Below are positions 42,481-55,460 of a stretch of 64,000 nucleotides of DNA, piece by piece. Numbering within the stretch: position 1 is the stretch's first letter; each line of letters opens with the position of its first letter. The stretch is from Brachypterus glaber (lineage: Eukaryota; Arthropoda; Insecta; Coleoptera; Kateretidae). Under the pieces are notes generated by a model. It was not told where the DNA came from. It did no database searches and was given only the letters and a program-made list of their open reading frames with translations. The stretch covers positions 16,447,589 to 16,511,588 of the forward strand of contig OY294048.1 in assembly GCA_958510825.1 (NCBI GenBank), read 5' to 3'. The translations under genes were made by a program, and so were the position numbers.

Positions 42481-44309
42481 CTTCTTTACTTTCGCAACTA
42501 TATGTTTATTGTCGTAGAAAAAATATTGTACATTACTAGAGAATGTGTTTTCACGGCTTTAGATATGTAAGGGAACGTTCAAGTATTATGTAATCCAAAT
42601 TTTGATCATTTTGACTTTTATTCATTCAGCAGATATGTTTATTCATGACAGCAGATGTTAAATTAGCTGATTTTCACTTTTCGGCCGCTGTCATGGCAAC
42701 GAGTGTAAAATAAACACTATCTAACTAGGTAGTAGGAAAAATGTTTTATTCACAAGCATACAAAAAAACGTCCTCTATATGCAATATAAAAAGTTGCAAA
42801 ATCTATCATTTTTGTTTACTTCTTTTAAAGTTAAAACAGTTTTTCATTTTTAACCAAGGTTAGAAATGAATTCATATCTAACCTGTTTTTTAGTTTTTGG
42901 TTATACCTCATAGATGGCGAAACAATCGCCTTGTCTGTAAACAGTTGAAGTTTGCGAATAAAATAACCTAAATTTTTTTTATTTCTACGAAAAAAAATAA
43001 GAAATAATATTTATTTATATATTATATGGTTCATATTGAGACTGATAATAGGAAATAACTACGAGCCACTTATTTAAGTTATTATTTAGTTAAAATTTAT
43101 AACGACGTTATAAATCTGAAAAATTTCTGTAGAAGATCATTTAAAATGGTAAATTTTACGAGGTAATGTGTTATTTATTAATGCTTGTAAATAAAATTCT
43201 GTTCTAAACACATGAGAAAATGACATTTCCAACTCTTGGGATGCTAATTTGGCTACGCCTCGTCAAATAGTATCTTTGGAGGAAATCTTTCATTTTATTA
43301 TTAGGTTAGAAATATACTATTTTCTAACCTTCTTTGGCTTCAGATTTTATCTCATAGATATCTCGCCATGATAGTCATTATAAGAGCAACATAACCAAAC
43401 ACTTGTTTAAATGCAATTATTTTGGTAACATTTTATGTTTTATTTGATTGTGATTGTGAATAAGGTACTGTTCTAACCTTATAAGAAAATTATATTTTCA
43501 ACTCTCCGCATTCTACCTCGGTCAAATAACATCACTAGAGTTGGAAATGTTTAATTTTCTTATCAGGTTAAAAATTTACCAATACATAGCACGTTTTTAA
43601 AATAAAAAGTTAAATTGTCCTGCAAACCATATACACAAATAGGGGTGGCATGTCATGGCAGGAGAAATTTCTCGCAAACTTGTTTCACAGGCCTATGACT
43701 CGAGTAATCTCAGATTATTGAGTTATTGTATTTCATTATACTCAGAAGGGTGATCTATGAGTAGATCCATTTATATATGTATAATATAAAATATTATTAT
43801 AGTGCACTGATAGAAATTTACAACTCTGAAATGCTGTAAAATAAAAAATATTTAATACACAAATATAAATATTAAACACAAGATATTATATTGAAATATT
43901 AAATACAAGTACATAATTTTATATCGTTTTACTTTGCTTTATACTTTGCTTTATTTTCCAACGGAATACACCATTTACAGGACAAAGTGTATAAACATAT
44001 ACACGATACTACAATAATTAAATATACTAGATACCAAATACAATATACAAATCTATAATACTATACACATACTTAATAACTTTATTTATTCTACAATTAA
44101 ATTTTCCAAGATAAGAATTTGTTTTAATTTAATAAAGTTGATATCAATATTTTGGTTATTTAATAAATTGAAATTCTTGCACAAAATATAAACCGGCGAT
44201 TTAAACACGAGATTTGTTTTAGCCTGACTTTTTGAAAATGTTTCGGTATATCTTAGTACTTAGTATAGTACTTAGCAAAAAAGTATTTCTCAACGAAACA
44301 CCTAAATTT
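42481..44309. other. AT-rich intergenic sequence
   Basis: Apart from the diverged repeat at 43140-43570 nothing recognised; no frame above 60 codons. Confidence 0.5.
43140..43570. repeat. Diverged tandem repeat with small palindromes
   Basis: CATTTCCAACTCTTGGGATGCT near 43223 parallels TTTTCAACTCTCCGCATTCT near 43496, each followed by CGTCAAATAGTATC- or GGTCAAATAACATC-type sequence. TTAGAAATATACTATTTTCTAA is a local palindrome. Confidence 0.5.
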
Positions 44310-45026
44310 ATTATTAAAGGAATAATAGCCTTTTAAAAACTAACATTTATGGTGGCACAAAATGTTACTTCCTCTTAATTGTATTTTTTTGAAAACGGTT
44401 GGTCCTACTTACATTATATGACGTTTTTTATGTATTTTTACTCAAAGAATCTATATTTTTTTACAAAAAAAAAATACTCATAAAAAAGTTTGGGACAAAA
44501 AAGTGTTCTCTCTCAACATTTTGACCGTCTTGTAAATTCAAAAAAATAAATTAACATAAACAATTGCCCTTGTAAATACTATCTGGTAGCTCTATCTTAA
44601 AGGGTACCAGAGTTGTTAATTAAAAACCTTATAAGGTTAATAATTATTTTACACTGATAAAAAAGATTTATTTGGATATGGCCAATTAAATTATTTAGTT
44701 GTAAGTAACAAATTTTATTTAAGTCAAATAAATATTTAGTTCATGTAAACAAATATTTTAATATCAAAATTTATTAATGGAAACAAAATTGTTTATTTGA
44801 GAGAAATAAAATTTATTTGTCATAACCAAATAATTCAAATGACCATATACAACCAAATATTTTGTTGACACAAATAAACTGTTTTATCAGTGTAGTACAA
44901 TTTTAAAGGACCGTAGCTCCCTTAGGGCTCATTTCCGGACCAACCTTCATAGGATCTTTTTTTGATATTTTTGGATGTAGAATCTCCTCTTAAATTTTGA
45001 CATGACAGTTACTGATCACCCTGTAT
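44310..45026. mobile_element. Foldback family FB-2, diverged partial copy
   Basis: Recognisable blocks: GAAAACGGTTGGTCCTAC, AAAAAGTTTGGGACAAAAAA, GACCGTAGCTCCCTTAGGGC and a GATCACCCTGTATA end. Much older than the copies at 24587 and 54240. It is interrupted by the MITE at 44650-44894. Confidence 0.6.
44650..44894. mobile_element. MITE family M-2, copy 2 (nested in FB-2 remnant)
   Basis: 245 bp, same TACACTGATAAAA termini and near-identical body to the copy at 36057. Flanked by TA on both sides. Confidence 0.8.
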
Positions 45027-48000
45027 AAAATACAGGTAGGAGAAAATAATGAAATAAAAATGGTCACCAGCTCTCCGACTAGGGCAGGTGGATATGGAGA
45101 GGTGGACTGACGGACAGACGGAAACGCAAAATACTCTGTAAAGCTACGCGTAGCTTACACAGCTTATATATCATATACGAGGAGTATAATAAGGAACAAT
45201 AAAATATTTCTAAATAAACAATAAAATATTTGCAAATAAAAGATGTGCGTGTCAAGAAAATTTGAACAAACTAATTCACAGCACTGTTGATTAATGTGGT
45301 AAAGTTAGCTTTCGCGTAAACTGATACTCTTATTTATACTGCCCTTTGGCATGAACCTGGTGAATTGTTTAAAAACCTTCCGTATATATTAAGATAATTT
45401 TCCTTGGAAAAACACAAAAATATGTTTTTAGATTAAACCCTACATGCAACTTATGCGGTTACAATTTATAAGGGTCGAATTTAAAGAAAATGTAAAGAAA
45501 ATATAAAGAAAATAAATTTATCTATGGTAATTGTTGTAATATATTGTTGTTTTGATAAAATATTTAAAAGAAAAATAGTGACGTGAGTTATATTGTAAAT
45601 TAAAATTTGCCAAACCAACTTACTCTACTGAATGTATGGATTTTGTTATGCAAGAATATGTTAATACACATTGTGAAATGTTAGTAAGTTGTTGAACTTT
45701 TCCCTTAATATGTTTTAAACCTAAAATAGGTATTTTGTATTAAGCAGATTTTGAAGTTGGTAAATATAAAATTAATGAATCAGAAAAACCCAACTAGCAT
45801 TTTTGGTTGCCGCTAGGTGATTATTACCTCAATTGAAACAAATTAGGTAGTGGCGACTAGCTACAGGAACACTATAGTTACGTAGTAATTACTTAGATAC
45901 CACCAAAATGGGGAAACTTATAAGGGTAACAATTACAATTTTGCTACTTTGTTTGTAACCTAGTTCGGAACGATCTCGTTACAAAACAGTTACTACGTAG
46001 CCAAGTAATTGTGTGGTAGTTATTGGTTACTGCTACCTATGCATAGACATTTGTCCAAAGAGTTTAGGTTTTTTTTGTTGAAGGTGCGATATAAGTATTA
46101 ACTTATTATGCACATCATCCATTTCGGTTTGGAAGTAAAACAATCTTCTGGTATGAAAATAGTAACGAGGGAATTTTTTTAGTGAAATAATAATAATAAT
46201 AATAATAAATCTAAAAAACTAATGGGCCAAAAAAATTATTTAGTTTTATTTTTGAAATAAATGATATAATTGAAAAGTAATTTAAGGCTAGTGACGCAAA
46301 ATTAAAATTTTTTAGTAAAATGTGTTATAATATATTTATTATCATTTGGAAATAAAACTTTGGTCACTATTTACTTACTTTGTAGTGAAATTACTCTTAA
46401 TTAAATATTTTTCCATTACTTACTCATTAAAATAAAATATGGCAATTAAATTAAAACTATTATGTATTTTTAATGAGTAGCTTTAATCGCGCGATAACTT
46501 CTAACTAAAAAGTTATCTGTTACTGTTTAGTAATATTTAGTAATGTTTAGTAATATATAGTAAGTTTTAAAAACGTAGTTGTTACCAAATAGAAATTATT
46601 ACTTTAAAGTAGGGTTATGGTAAATTTTTATGGCTGCAGCGACTTATCTTTTGGAACATTTTAGTAACATAACCCTGGTGGTCAGTTTATTGAGTAATTA
46701 CGTATTTAAGGCAATTTTATTATTCCTATTGAGTAAAAAAAGTATAAAAGTAATATTCTTGGTAGAATTTTCTATTCTGTAACCAATAAAAATATATTTA
46801 ATTGTGTTTAACACCAAATAAGTTATATAATAAGTGAGATCTACGTAATAACAACCCATGAATGGTACACGGTAAAAATAAATTACATTAAATTACATAG
46901 TCCGTAAATAGTAATATGTTGCCATAGACCGGAATGGTAAAAATTACATAGTCCAGAATGGTAATATTTTGCATAGACCGGAACGCTAAAAATTACATAG
47001 TCCAGAATGGTTTGGACTTTTTGAAATAGAGACTTGAAATTTGAAAAAAAAATATTTGCTGCTTAGAAAATGTTTGTTCCAAATTACAAGTCTCTGTGTT
47101 AAAGCTTTTTTGGAATATCGTAGGGTAAAGTTCATTTGGTTTAATAAACCAAACGATTTGCACCCTTAATACGAGTATAAACTGCTTACATCTTTCTTTA
47201 AAGATCTATTGGTTGATAAAGATCGTAATTTATAATGAATGTAAATTTTAGGCCATAAATAAAGCATTTAAATATCGTACATAAATAATATTTACCTTTT
47301 TTTACACTTTTAACACTTTAACCTAGCAGCATGCGTCGCTATCTCTCTAACAATAGCAACTTGGTTATTGTCCAAAGCGCACGCGCGTCTTAAAATAACA
47401 TTGTAAAATCATGTAAAAATACGTAAATCAATTTAAATATATTTTTTTACATTCTTTTACATTCTTTTACATTATTTTACATAAATTCATGAATTATGCA
47501 TAGTCCAGAATAGTTTATTTACTATTCCGTACTATGTAAACTCATGTATTTTTACATTATTTTACATTTCATTTCAAGATCTGCATCTAACAATCTAAGT
47601 AAATTTAAATAAAAAATGAAGAGTACTTCTGTTCCTGAAAAGTTAAGTGAATTTTACACCAACTTTTAAAGCGAGATTTTAAAGTAATTAGCTTTAAGGT
47701 AAATAAAATTCGATTCGTCATCCTCCAGTGCCAATTTTACCCTCTCTGTATACATATACATGGCTCAACGTGTGATCTACATAATAATGATATCCCGGAT
47801 TCCCTTTTCCGAGAGACACGAGTCCCGGATTAATTTCAACCGGACTACTGAACTTAATAATTGAATGCCACGCACGTAACTTCATTATTGACTGGCCCTT
47901 GATAACTGTTTGTGTTTATTATTTTGTTACACTAGTATACACCGAGAAATAATTACTAAAAATAATTAAGTGATATTCAGATCTAGCCGATTAAAACTTT

Positions 48001-48689
48001 GTATATCAGCAAATATGTTAAGTACTTAAATCAGATGTTTGGCTAGATTAAAGTTAAATACGTATCTTACTTAAGTTAAAACTTGAATCAAGTAAAAGTA
48101 CTTGATTTGAATAATAAAATTTCTTGCATTGAGTACTTGCCATAGTACTAATACTAATTTCTTGGAAACAAATACTAACCGATCCAATTATTGACTTTTT
48201 TAAACTTAGCTAAATATTTTTATATCAGCATTTTAAGCGATCCATACAAAAAATTCAAGAAAATACAACTATTTCTAAAACTACGAAATATAGATCCATA
48301 ATGGGATAAATTGAGACATTAGAAATCTTTAAAATATTTCCCGCTAGTGTACTACAAAGATGAAGAAAATCTAAACTTGATGCTAAAAATATAATCCGGT
48401 TTACTTTGGAGCACACTGTATACAATTAATTTTTCCAAAAGTGAAATAAATGGCTTTCACTCGGCTTAAGAATTATTTAAATAAAAAAGTTCAGTAGTTT
48501 TCAAAATATTTTGGTTTAAATTTGCAAGGATTGTTTTAGTGGACCACTTAAATTGATCAATTGATCAAAAGTTTATAAAATTAAAATTGCTTTTTCCTAC
48601 GACCCATTTAACTGGTATATTTTGCATCCACTTTTAAGATGAACATATCCTAACAATAAGCAAACATGATTTTTTCTCTTGATGTTACA
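45027..48689. other. AT-rich intergenic sequence with short repeats
   Basis: GACTGACGGACAGACGG near 45106; a TTTAGTAATATTTAGTAATG decamer array near 46527-46563; the 50-bp tandem at 46891; ACATTCTTTTACATTCTTTT near 47449. No gene. Confidence 0.5.
46891..47010. repeat. Short tandem repeat, about 50-bp unit
   Basis: AATTACATAGTCCNGAATGG recurs at 46891, 46942 and 46991, with CATAGACCGGAA between. A related ATGCATAGTCCAGAATAG lies at about 47496. Non-coding. Confidence 0.75.
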
Positions 48690-48981
48690 TTTAGTGCGTT
48701 CAATGCAATACTAATCAAAAGCTGTCAAATCACTATTAAACGCTATGATCAGTTTCGATTGACAGATATCGCTGGAATCATTCCACGTCAACGCGTTGCA
48801 ATGTTTTGACATGGTTAGTTTTGATTAATTTTATAAAAGCGCGGGAATGTCCTTTTTGTGGGTATTTTCAACCCCAAATGGTGATTGTGACAAGTGACAG
48901 ATGGCAGTTGGCAGTTTTCTAGTAAAACTTATCATTTGATGACTTTTGATTAGTTTTGCTGTTTCCATTGAAAGCACTTAT
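48690..48981. mobile_element. TIR element, about 290 bp
   Basis: Ends TTAGTGCGTTCAATG and CATTGAAAGCACTTA, continuing inward through ACTAATCAAAAG. The interior is less AT-rich than the flanks. Superfamily not determined. Confidence 0.55.
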
Positions 48982-49659
48982 TCATCAAAATGCAATTTTC
49001 GTGTGATTTCGTGTGATTGCTGATCTCGGCTGAGGCCTCGTTCAGCAAGTTCCACGCTCAAGCAGAAATTAGTAATTTTTCCCTAATTAATACAAAAATA
49101 AATTTATTTCTTTAACTTAAAAGTAGGCTGTTTATTCAAAAAATATCATTCTCTCACTCTCACATAATTTTCTTCAATTTTCTTAATTTTTATAGCTTGG
49201 CCATCAAAAAATTCATATTTAACACAATAATCAAAATTTTAAAACCTAACCTCAAAATTAAAAACAATTTATTATTATTTTGTAGCTTAAAATCGTATAT
49301 AAAGTAAGTTCTACAACTCGTGTGGAATGCGGGAACGAAATTGCCCTAGTAATCCAAATCATGCACAATATTGTCATATTTTCATATGTAAAATACCGAA
49401 TCTGGAGGTGTATTTGCAGGACTATTTTTTGAAACAATTTTTTAACAATTTTTAACAAAAAAGATTTATCTTGAAAAGTAATTTGAATAAATAATTAATA
49501 ATAATTTATTTTGACACAATAAATTCATGTTTGATATTTCTAATTTTTGGAATAAAAAATATCTTAATTCGTTAAATCTTATTAATATTGAATAAAAATA
49601 ACATAATAAGACATAAAAATTGCCTTCATTTTGCATTTTAGTTGATATTTTTCTAATGT
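48982..49659. other. AT-rich intergenic sequence, nothing recognised
   Basis: One 66-codon minus frame without a domain. Confidence 0.5.
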
Positions 49660-50095
49660 ACTAGTGCGCTAAAAACGTGTTATGAAATGAGTGCTTTATA
49701 CAATTTTTTCTATTTTGCTCTAAAATTTAAAAAACTTACATTTAAACTGATGACTGGTTTAGGAATTTTTGTTTTGGGTTGGCATTACAGTTTACACTAT
49801 GTTTAAAATTCTAAGAACAAATTATATTTTGATATATTTTACAGTCATCTCTTCTTTTTTCACTGCAATTAACCAGTCCATAATTTAACACGGTTAAAAA
49901 TAACCCAAACACAAAATTTTGTAAAAAATTAAACTTTAAATCGACATTGACATTTGAACACAAAACGTCAAGAGATAGGCTGTTGTATGTTGCCAACCCA
50001 ACAGAAAAAAAAGTAGAGACCTCTTATGAGCCTATAAGAACACGCAAAATGCGTGTGATCATGAGCTTATAAGAGTCGCAAAATAGAAAAAATTA
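49660..50095 (-). repeat. Dispersed repeat family R-1, copy 3
   Basis: Inverse orientation, same block order as the copy at 41045, ending ATAAGAGTCGCAAAATAGAA. The 61-codon frame inside it is a chance frame. Confidence 0.72.
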
Positions 50096-50396
50096 ATTAC
50101 CAGTGGCAAAATTTTCATATTAAACAATTACTTGACATCTTCCCCCATGTTAAGTCTGATACACTCGTGTGTATGTGTGTCTATGCCACATCATTACTTT
50201 ATGAGATAACTGGGGGATTGTTATCTTTTATGATATCAGAAGCCACTGCGATCCAAACAATTGTGGATGAACCGCTTAATTGAAACTGGAAATTACGATC
50301 TACTTGATGATGATTAGGAACATTTCTTATTGCCAGTGCCTGACTGTCAATCTAATCAACACTAAATTCAATTAAAGTAGCAAAAGGTTATTTAAG

Positions 50397-51060
50397 TATT
50401 ATTATACTATTCACAGCGCCTGCGCTAGAATAGAATTATACGGTAATTTGGAATTTTACAAAAAATTCAAAAATCGTCCTACAGAAAAATACTTGGATAC
50501 AAATTTGTTCCATGAAAAAATAAGAAATGTTTTTTTTTTGCCGTTTGTCCATCTGTCTGCCTGATGTCACGTTTTTCGTGGACACGATAATTCAAGAAAG
50601 AATAATCTGATAGACTTGAAATTTTCAGAAGTTCTATGAGGGAAAAATCCCTATTGTTTTAGAGAGTAATCCCCCTAAAAACAAAAAAGTTATGGGGTTA
50701 AACTTTTAAAAAAATCGAAAAAAGCTAATTTCTATTAAATTATTTTTTTAGGAAAAATTTCTTTTTTTATAAGGATCAATTCTACCAATTTTGAAAGTAA
50801 TCACCCCAAAAACAAAAAAGTTATGGGGGATAAACTTTTTTTAAATGAAACTTTTTTTTTTCAAAAACTTTTCGTTTTTTGCAAAAAAAAATTGAAATTT
50901 TTTTTTCTTAATTTTTTTTTTCGTAATAATTTTTTTTTTCGTAGTAATTTTTTTTAATTTTTTTTTTTTTGATTAAAAAAAATTAAGTATTTTTAAAAAA
51001 TGCAATATACCATTTAGTGTGAACAGTATATAATGCATTACATATCTTCACGGCTTTTTT
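50397..51060. repeat. Dispersed repeat family R-2, fullest copy
   Basis: Begins ATACTATTCACAGCG and ends ACTGTATAAT-like inverse (GTGAACAGTATATAATGC), followed by CATATCTTCACGGC. The body includes GTCTGCCTGATGTCACG, two copies of AAACAAAAAAGTTATGGGG and a very T/A-homopolymeric stretch (50830-51000). Related pieces: 35890-36395 (left part), 37250-37625, 57893-58100, 59160-59237 plus 59957-60000, and 29232-29284. Confidence 0.6.
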
Positions 51061-51266
51061 ATTTCGTTAATAAATTTCGTTAATAAATTTATGACTACAA
51101 TAATACCCACCTTAGTATAATTTATTTTTCAAAAAATATAATTTTAGTAAATAACATGATCGGTTTTAGATTTTAAGGTATAACACAATACCTTAAAATT
51201 TGCACAAAAAAGGTTTGCAAGAATGTTTAATAAATTTTGGGAAAATATTTAGAATTGTATATTATG

Positions 51267-51381
51267 TTTATTATTCCATCAATCTATTTTCTAATCATCG
51301 TACAGAGTGATATTGGTAGACTGACAGTCTACCAATATCACTCTGTACGATGATTAGAAAATAGATTGATGGAATAATAAA
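51267..51381. repeat. Perfect 115-bp palindrome
   Basis: 57-bp arms with no mismatch around a single centre base at 51324; the core reads GTAGACTGACAGTCTAC. Ends 58 bp before the tRNA-like head of the SINE at 51440. No other copy in the window. Confidence 0.9.
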
Positions 51382-51439
51382 TTAATATTTTTATAATTTT
51401 GTTTAAAATTAAAAATTTCTGTCCTTGTATATTATGTAT

Positions 51440-51705
51440 GGGAGGCATAGTGTAGTGGCTAGCGCGTATGCATAGCAAGTCTACTATCGTGGGTTCGATT
51501 CTCACTGGCGCCGATTTGCCTTTTTTAGTTAATTAATAATTGAAATTTGGCCAAGGCGATAAGTGAAACGGACACTCCCTAGAAACTGGTTCGAAAGTCA
51601 GTATAAGCCGGTGGTTCCCTCTACTACTAGCCCACACAAGTCCTGGACTTAGGGGATGCCTAATTAAGTAGAATAGTACGAGGTTAAACAAACAAACATG
51701 TAATG
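51440..51705 (+). mobile_element. tRNA-derived SINE, longer copy
   Basis: tRNA-like head at 51440-51512 with an A-box-like TAGTGTAGTGGC (51448-51459) and a B box GGTTCGATTCT (51492-51502). The tRNA-unrelated body contains GGCGATAAGTGAAACGGAC and GAAACTGGTTCGAAAGTCAG. The end is near GAGGTTAAACAAACAAAC. Pol III-driven retroposon. The head diverges too far from any tRNA cloverleaf to be a functional tRNA gene. Confidence 0.75.
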
Positions 51706-52697
51706 TAAAACATGTAATGTATAATTTTTTACAATTATGGCGAAGGCGATAGCACTTATTTCTATACAAATATGTATTTTTATGTAAGCGCCAGTAGATA
51801 TTTATTTTTATCTTGTAATGAAATTTTTATTGTACAGTTTCTTTATACGTATAACTTACGATTTAAAAACAAAAGAAAAAGAATACTGCTGTCTGAAGTA
51901 TTTAGCAAATATCAAAGGATTTCAATCATGGTTGCTTTAGCGCAAAAAAAAAACAATCGATGATCATCAGTAAAAAGAATCAAACAAGCTAACTTTAAAC
52001 TGGATATTTTGTTTGATCTTTGTCGCAATCTCAGGTCCGGATTAACTTAAAAGCCCGTCAAAATTTTTAAAAAAGTTGATTTAATAAGAGAATACTCCAT
52101 TTCTAAAAAAAAAACACACTAAGTATAGATTTTTATGAATTTTGGAAGTATTTGGACTTTTTGGGATTTTTTTTTTCTCAAAATTTTTTTTAATGTTCTT
52201 TTTATCAAGGGCCTTGATAATATGGTAGTTTCTTCTTTTTTCAATTTATTTTGTTTTATTTTTGCATTAAAGTTACCGATCGGCCAAATTTACATTACAT
52301 TAGTCTACCGTTGGGTGGAACTCCTGAAGGTTTACTGGTTGATGATGTTCTTATTTGATTAGCTGCGATCGTGTGGTGGTATACCGGTAGTCAAGAAAAA
52401 ATATGGAGATAATATTTGGCTGTTACTTATGACATCTTTACTGAATATAGTTATTTGTATCTTTAATAAAGATATTTGTTCATGAAAAATACACAACTTG
52501 ACATCTTGTTTGAGAAAAGTGAATTTTAGACGAAAATAAAAGACGACAAAAGACTCTAACAGCATACTCAAAAATTCCTAGATACGTGTCACTCAACTGT
52601 AGTACTCAACTATACTACATTTTATGGCAAGTTGTATTTTAAATCTGCACGGGTGCTTTAATATAATGTCTTATAAAATTAGTATTTTAATATACTA
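51706..52697. other. AT-rich intergenic sequence, nothing recognised
   Basis: Frames of 60-75 codons with Phe-rich composition typical of AT-rich chance frames. Confidence 0.5.
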
Positions 52698-52705
52698 TTT
52701 TATAC

Positions 52706-53774
52706 GGGGCGACGTCAATTTTCCAATTTTTAGATTTTCCAATAATAATTTTTGTAAAGCTTTATCTTTCCAATCATATATTTTCCAACGATAATTTTAA
52801 CCAAATTTATTTTTAGCCAACCTAATTTTTTCATCCAAATGTTCTTGTGTACCAATAAAAATATTTTCTAATGATAACTTTTATCCAATAAATATTTATA
52901 CCAAAGAAAAAAATTTCCCTTTTAATATATTGTCTAATAATATTTTATTCCAATTATTATTTTAACCAACATTTAAAATTTCCAAATCTTTTATTTACCT
53001 TATTAAAAATTAATATAATTCATAATTAGATCCAATTAAATAATTGTTACAATGTTTATTTTAACTAATAAAAATTGTATTCCAATGAATATATTTTCGA
53101 AAGCTATTATTTTCCAACCGTTAATTTTCCACCAGAAGAATGTGCGCCAGATGGCCCTAGCAATCCATTATTTAGAACCTCAGACAAATGAAGGAGATAG
53201 ACCAGGAACGCGGAAAAAAGTACCTTTATCATTTTGCGATGACCTATTATATAATAATTAACCAGAACAATAAATATCTCAATTTCCACGCCAAATAATA
53301 GTATTTATGTTTTATATTGGTTCCTCTCATGAATATTTGATAATTTGATAATATGCTTGCTATGTTTAACGTTACCAAGTCTAGTTAATGCCAGCAGTCT
53401 ATCTCCTTCATTTGTCTGAGGTTGTAAACAATAGATTACTAGCGCCATCTGGCGCACTTTCTTCTGTAAAAATTAATTTGTATTAACTTTTAAGTTGGAT
53501 CAATATAATTGAAAAAATTAAACAAATGGAAATTATTAATTTTAGTTAAATAAATAAATAGGAAAATAAAATATTTTAAAATAATATTATTAAGAAAAAA
53601 AAGCTAATTGGATAAAAATTATTATTAGAAAATATTTTTATTGGTATACAAGAACATTTGGATGAAAAATTAATTTGGCTATAATTATCCTTGGAAAATA
53701 TTTGACTGGAAAAATAAAGCTTTGGCAAAAATAGTTATCTAAAAATCTAAAAATTGGAAAATTGACGTCACCCC
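52706..53774. mobile_element. 1.07-kb foldback TIR element with exact 8-bp target duplication
   Basis: Left end GGGGCGACGTCAATTTTCC and right end its inverse with one change (CGTCACCCC). The flanks carry an exact 8-bp direct repeat, TTTTATAC, at 52698-52705 and 53775-53782. The arms remain complementary for several hundred bases, including CAGACAAATGAAGGAGATAG (near 53180) against its complement near 53405. The arms are studded with degenerate TTTTCCAA/TCCAAT units every 15-30 bp. 8-bp duplications occur in hAT, P and Merlin superfamilies; GGGG termini do not settle which. No transposase frame. Confidence 0.75.
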
Positions 53775-53824
53775 TTTTATACAATGTGTATTGAATCTGC
53801 ATATTTAGATTTAGATTATAAAGC

Positions 53825-54080
53825 ATAGAGTCCGCTCCTGTTTCCAGATTTTCTCTGTCGGAGGCCCTGTTTCACATTCTACCCGTGTCTGGGAAAAGAG
53901 CGAAAAGCCGGACAAACCTCCACAATCAAATAACGATTGGTTGACATTGGCAACTCGTTATAGCGGACGCGTGACAACGGAACATCAAGCTAGGCCATGC
54001 TGGCAGGCCCCGCCCCGCCGTCATGGGCGCAAAGAGCACCCACATTAGAGTAATGAGACAGTCACCGCACATTGGATTTT
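53825..54080. other. GC-richer island without recognised gene
   Basis: Roughly balanced base composition and several CpG in a region otherwise near 70% AT or more, with CAGGCCCCGCCCCGCCGTCA at its core. No open frame of useful length. May be a promoter, an untranslated exon or foreign transposon DNA. Confidence 0.4.
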
Positions 54081-54239
54081 TTTCAGGAACTATTTTTTAC
54101 TAAATACAAAGATTCATTTCTCATCTTAACTTCTGCCGAAACCTAAAGCAATGGAGTATGCTAGTTAGGGAAGGTAGGTAGCTCACTACACAAATAAATC
54201 TTGTGAGAGAAGGAAATTAACTACCTAACACAACTTTCT

Positions 54240-55428
54240 TTACACGGTGTATTCGAAATAGGGTCTAAAATTTTAAGGGGTTCCGATAAACAAATGCCTA
54301 AAAATGCGTCGTACGGGAGCTATGCGTCTTTGAAAGTGGCTAAAAAATTCGGTTTTTATTAAATAACTCAAGAACCTTTTGAGATAAAGCAACGAGGTTT
54401 TGCACGTGAACTAATTTTAATAAGGCCCATCTTCGTATGTTATTATCATGTATTTTCAGGGTGATCCAAAAAGAATGTGACTGTGTGTTTCACCCATAAC
54501 TTTTCTCTTACAACTCGTTTCTTGATGAAATCTTCACCAACTATTCTCACATAGTTGGAGCACCGAGAACCGGAACCGGGTTGCTAACCCACAACATTTC
54601 GGTGGCAGAGATTCACAAAATTGAAGTTTCTCTTTCGGATGTTTCACAATTTCTGTGCATTAGCTTAGTGTTATAATTTTTGGTTTCTGCCCTGGTTTAG
54701 ATTGACGGGATGGAATCTAAATTATGTTAGTGCTGGGAGGGAGAAGTTCAAGATTAGCACCAAGAAAGAGGAAAGAGGAAGAACGAAATGAATGAAAACA
54801 CGGCAGCAATTAACAGGCGCTATACTTGTCCGAGCTCTATGCCGTCGCCAAACTCTAGGTCCCTTTAAAAATTGTGCATTTTTAGGAGACCACAGCTCCC
54901 TTAGGATTGATTTTTGGAAGTACCTGTATATGAAGTTTTTTGTTTTTGATGTACATTAACTCTGCATCATAGAAATGTTGGTTTTCAACATTTTAATATT
55001 TAATTTTTAGTCCTCGAACCGTGAAATTTCACCTTCAAATGATTTTTTCTCGAAAACGGTTAATCCTACAGTATTACAACAAGATTAACTTTTTTTATGT
55101 ATTTTGACCTAAGGAATCATATTCCAAAAATGAAATTCCAAAAAAGTTACACAAAAAACTGATAAGGCGCCTCCGTTTCTCACACCCCTGGTTAAAATAA
55201 GTACATGAAAGTAACAGACGAAGATGGACATTATTAAAATTAGTTCAAGTGCAAAACCTTGTTAATATATCTCAAAGGGTTCCTGAGTTATTAAATTTTT
55301 TTTTTCACTTTCAAAGGGACTCCCTTACGACGCATTTTTAGGCAATTGTTTATAGGAACTTTTTGTCATATTTTATGATGCAGAATCACCTCTTAAAATT
55401 TCGGACCCCATTTCAAAAACACCCTGCT
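54240..55428. mobile_element. Foldback element, family FB-2, copy 2
   Basis: Begins ACACGGTGTATTCGAAATAG and ends CATTTCAAAAACACCCTG. It shares the TGCGTCGTACGGGAGCTATG and CTCGAAAACGGTTAATCC blocks with the intron copy. About 400 bp (54460-54860) of unrelated, less AT-rich sequence with no recognisable product replaces the left half of the loop. Confidence 0.75.
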
Positions 55429-55460
55429 CTAGTGAATATTTTTAAAATAACAATAAATAT

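Noticed and set aside
51440..51512. Possible tRNA gene
   Set aside because: A and B boxes are present, but the acceptor and anticodon stems do not pair properly, and the same head is repeated at 57120 joined to the same non-tRNA body. It is a SINE head.
53052..53289. Coding exons inside the 8-bp-duplication element
   Set aside because: Frames on both strands lie in the inverted-repeat arm, and their symmetry explains the openness; no transposase motif.
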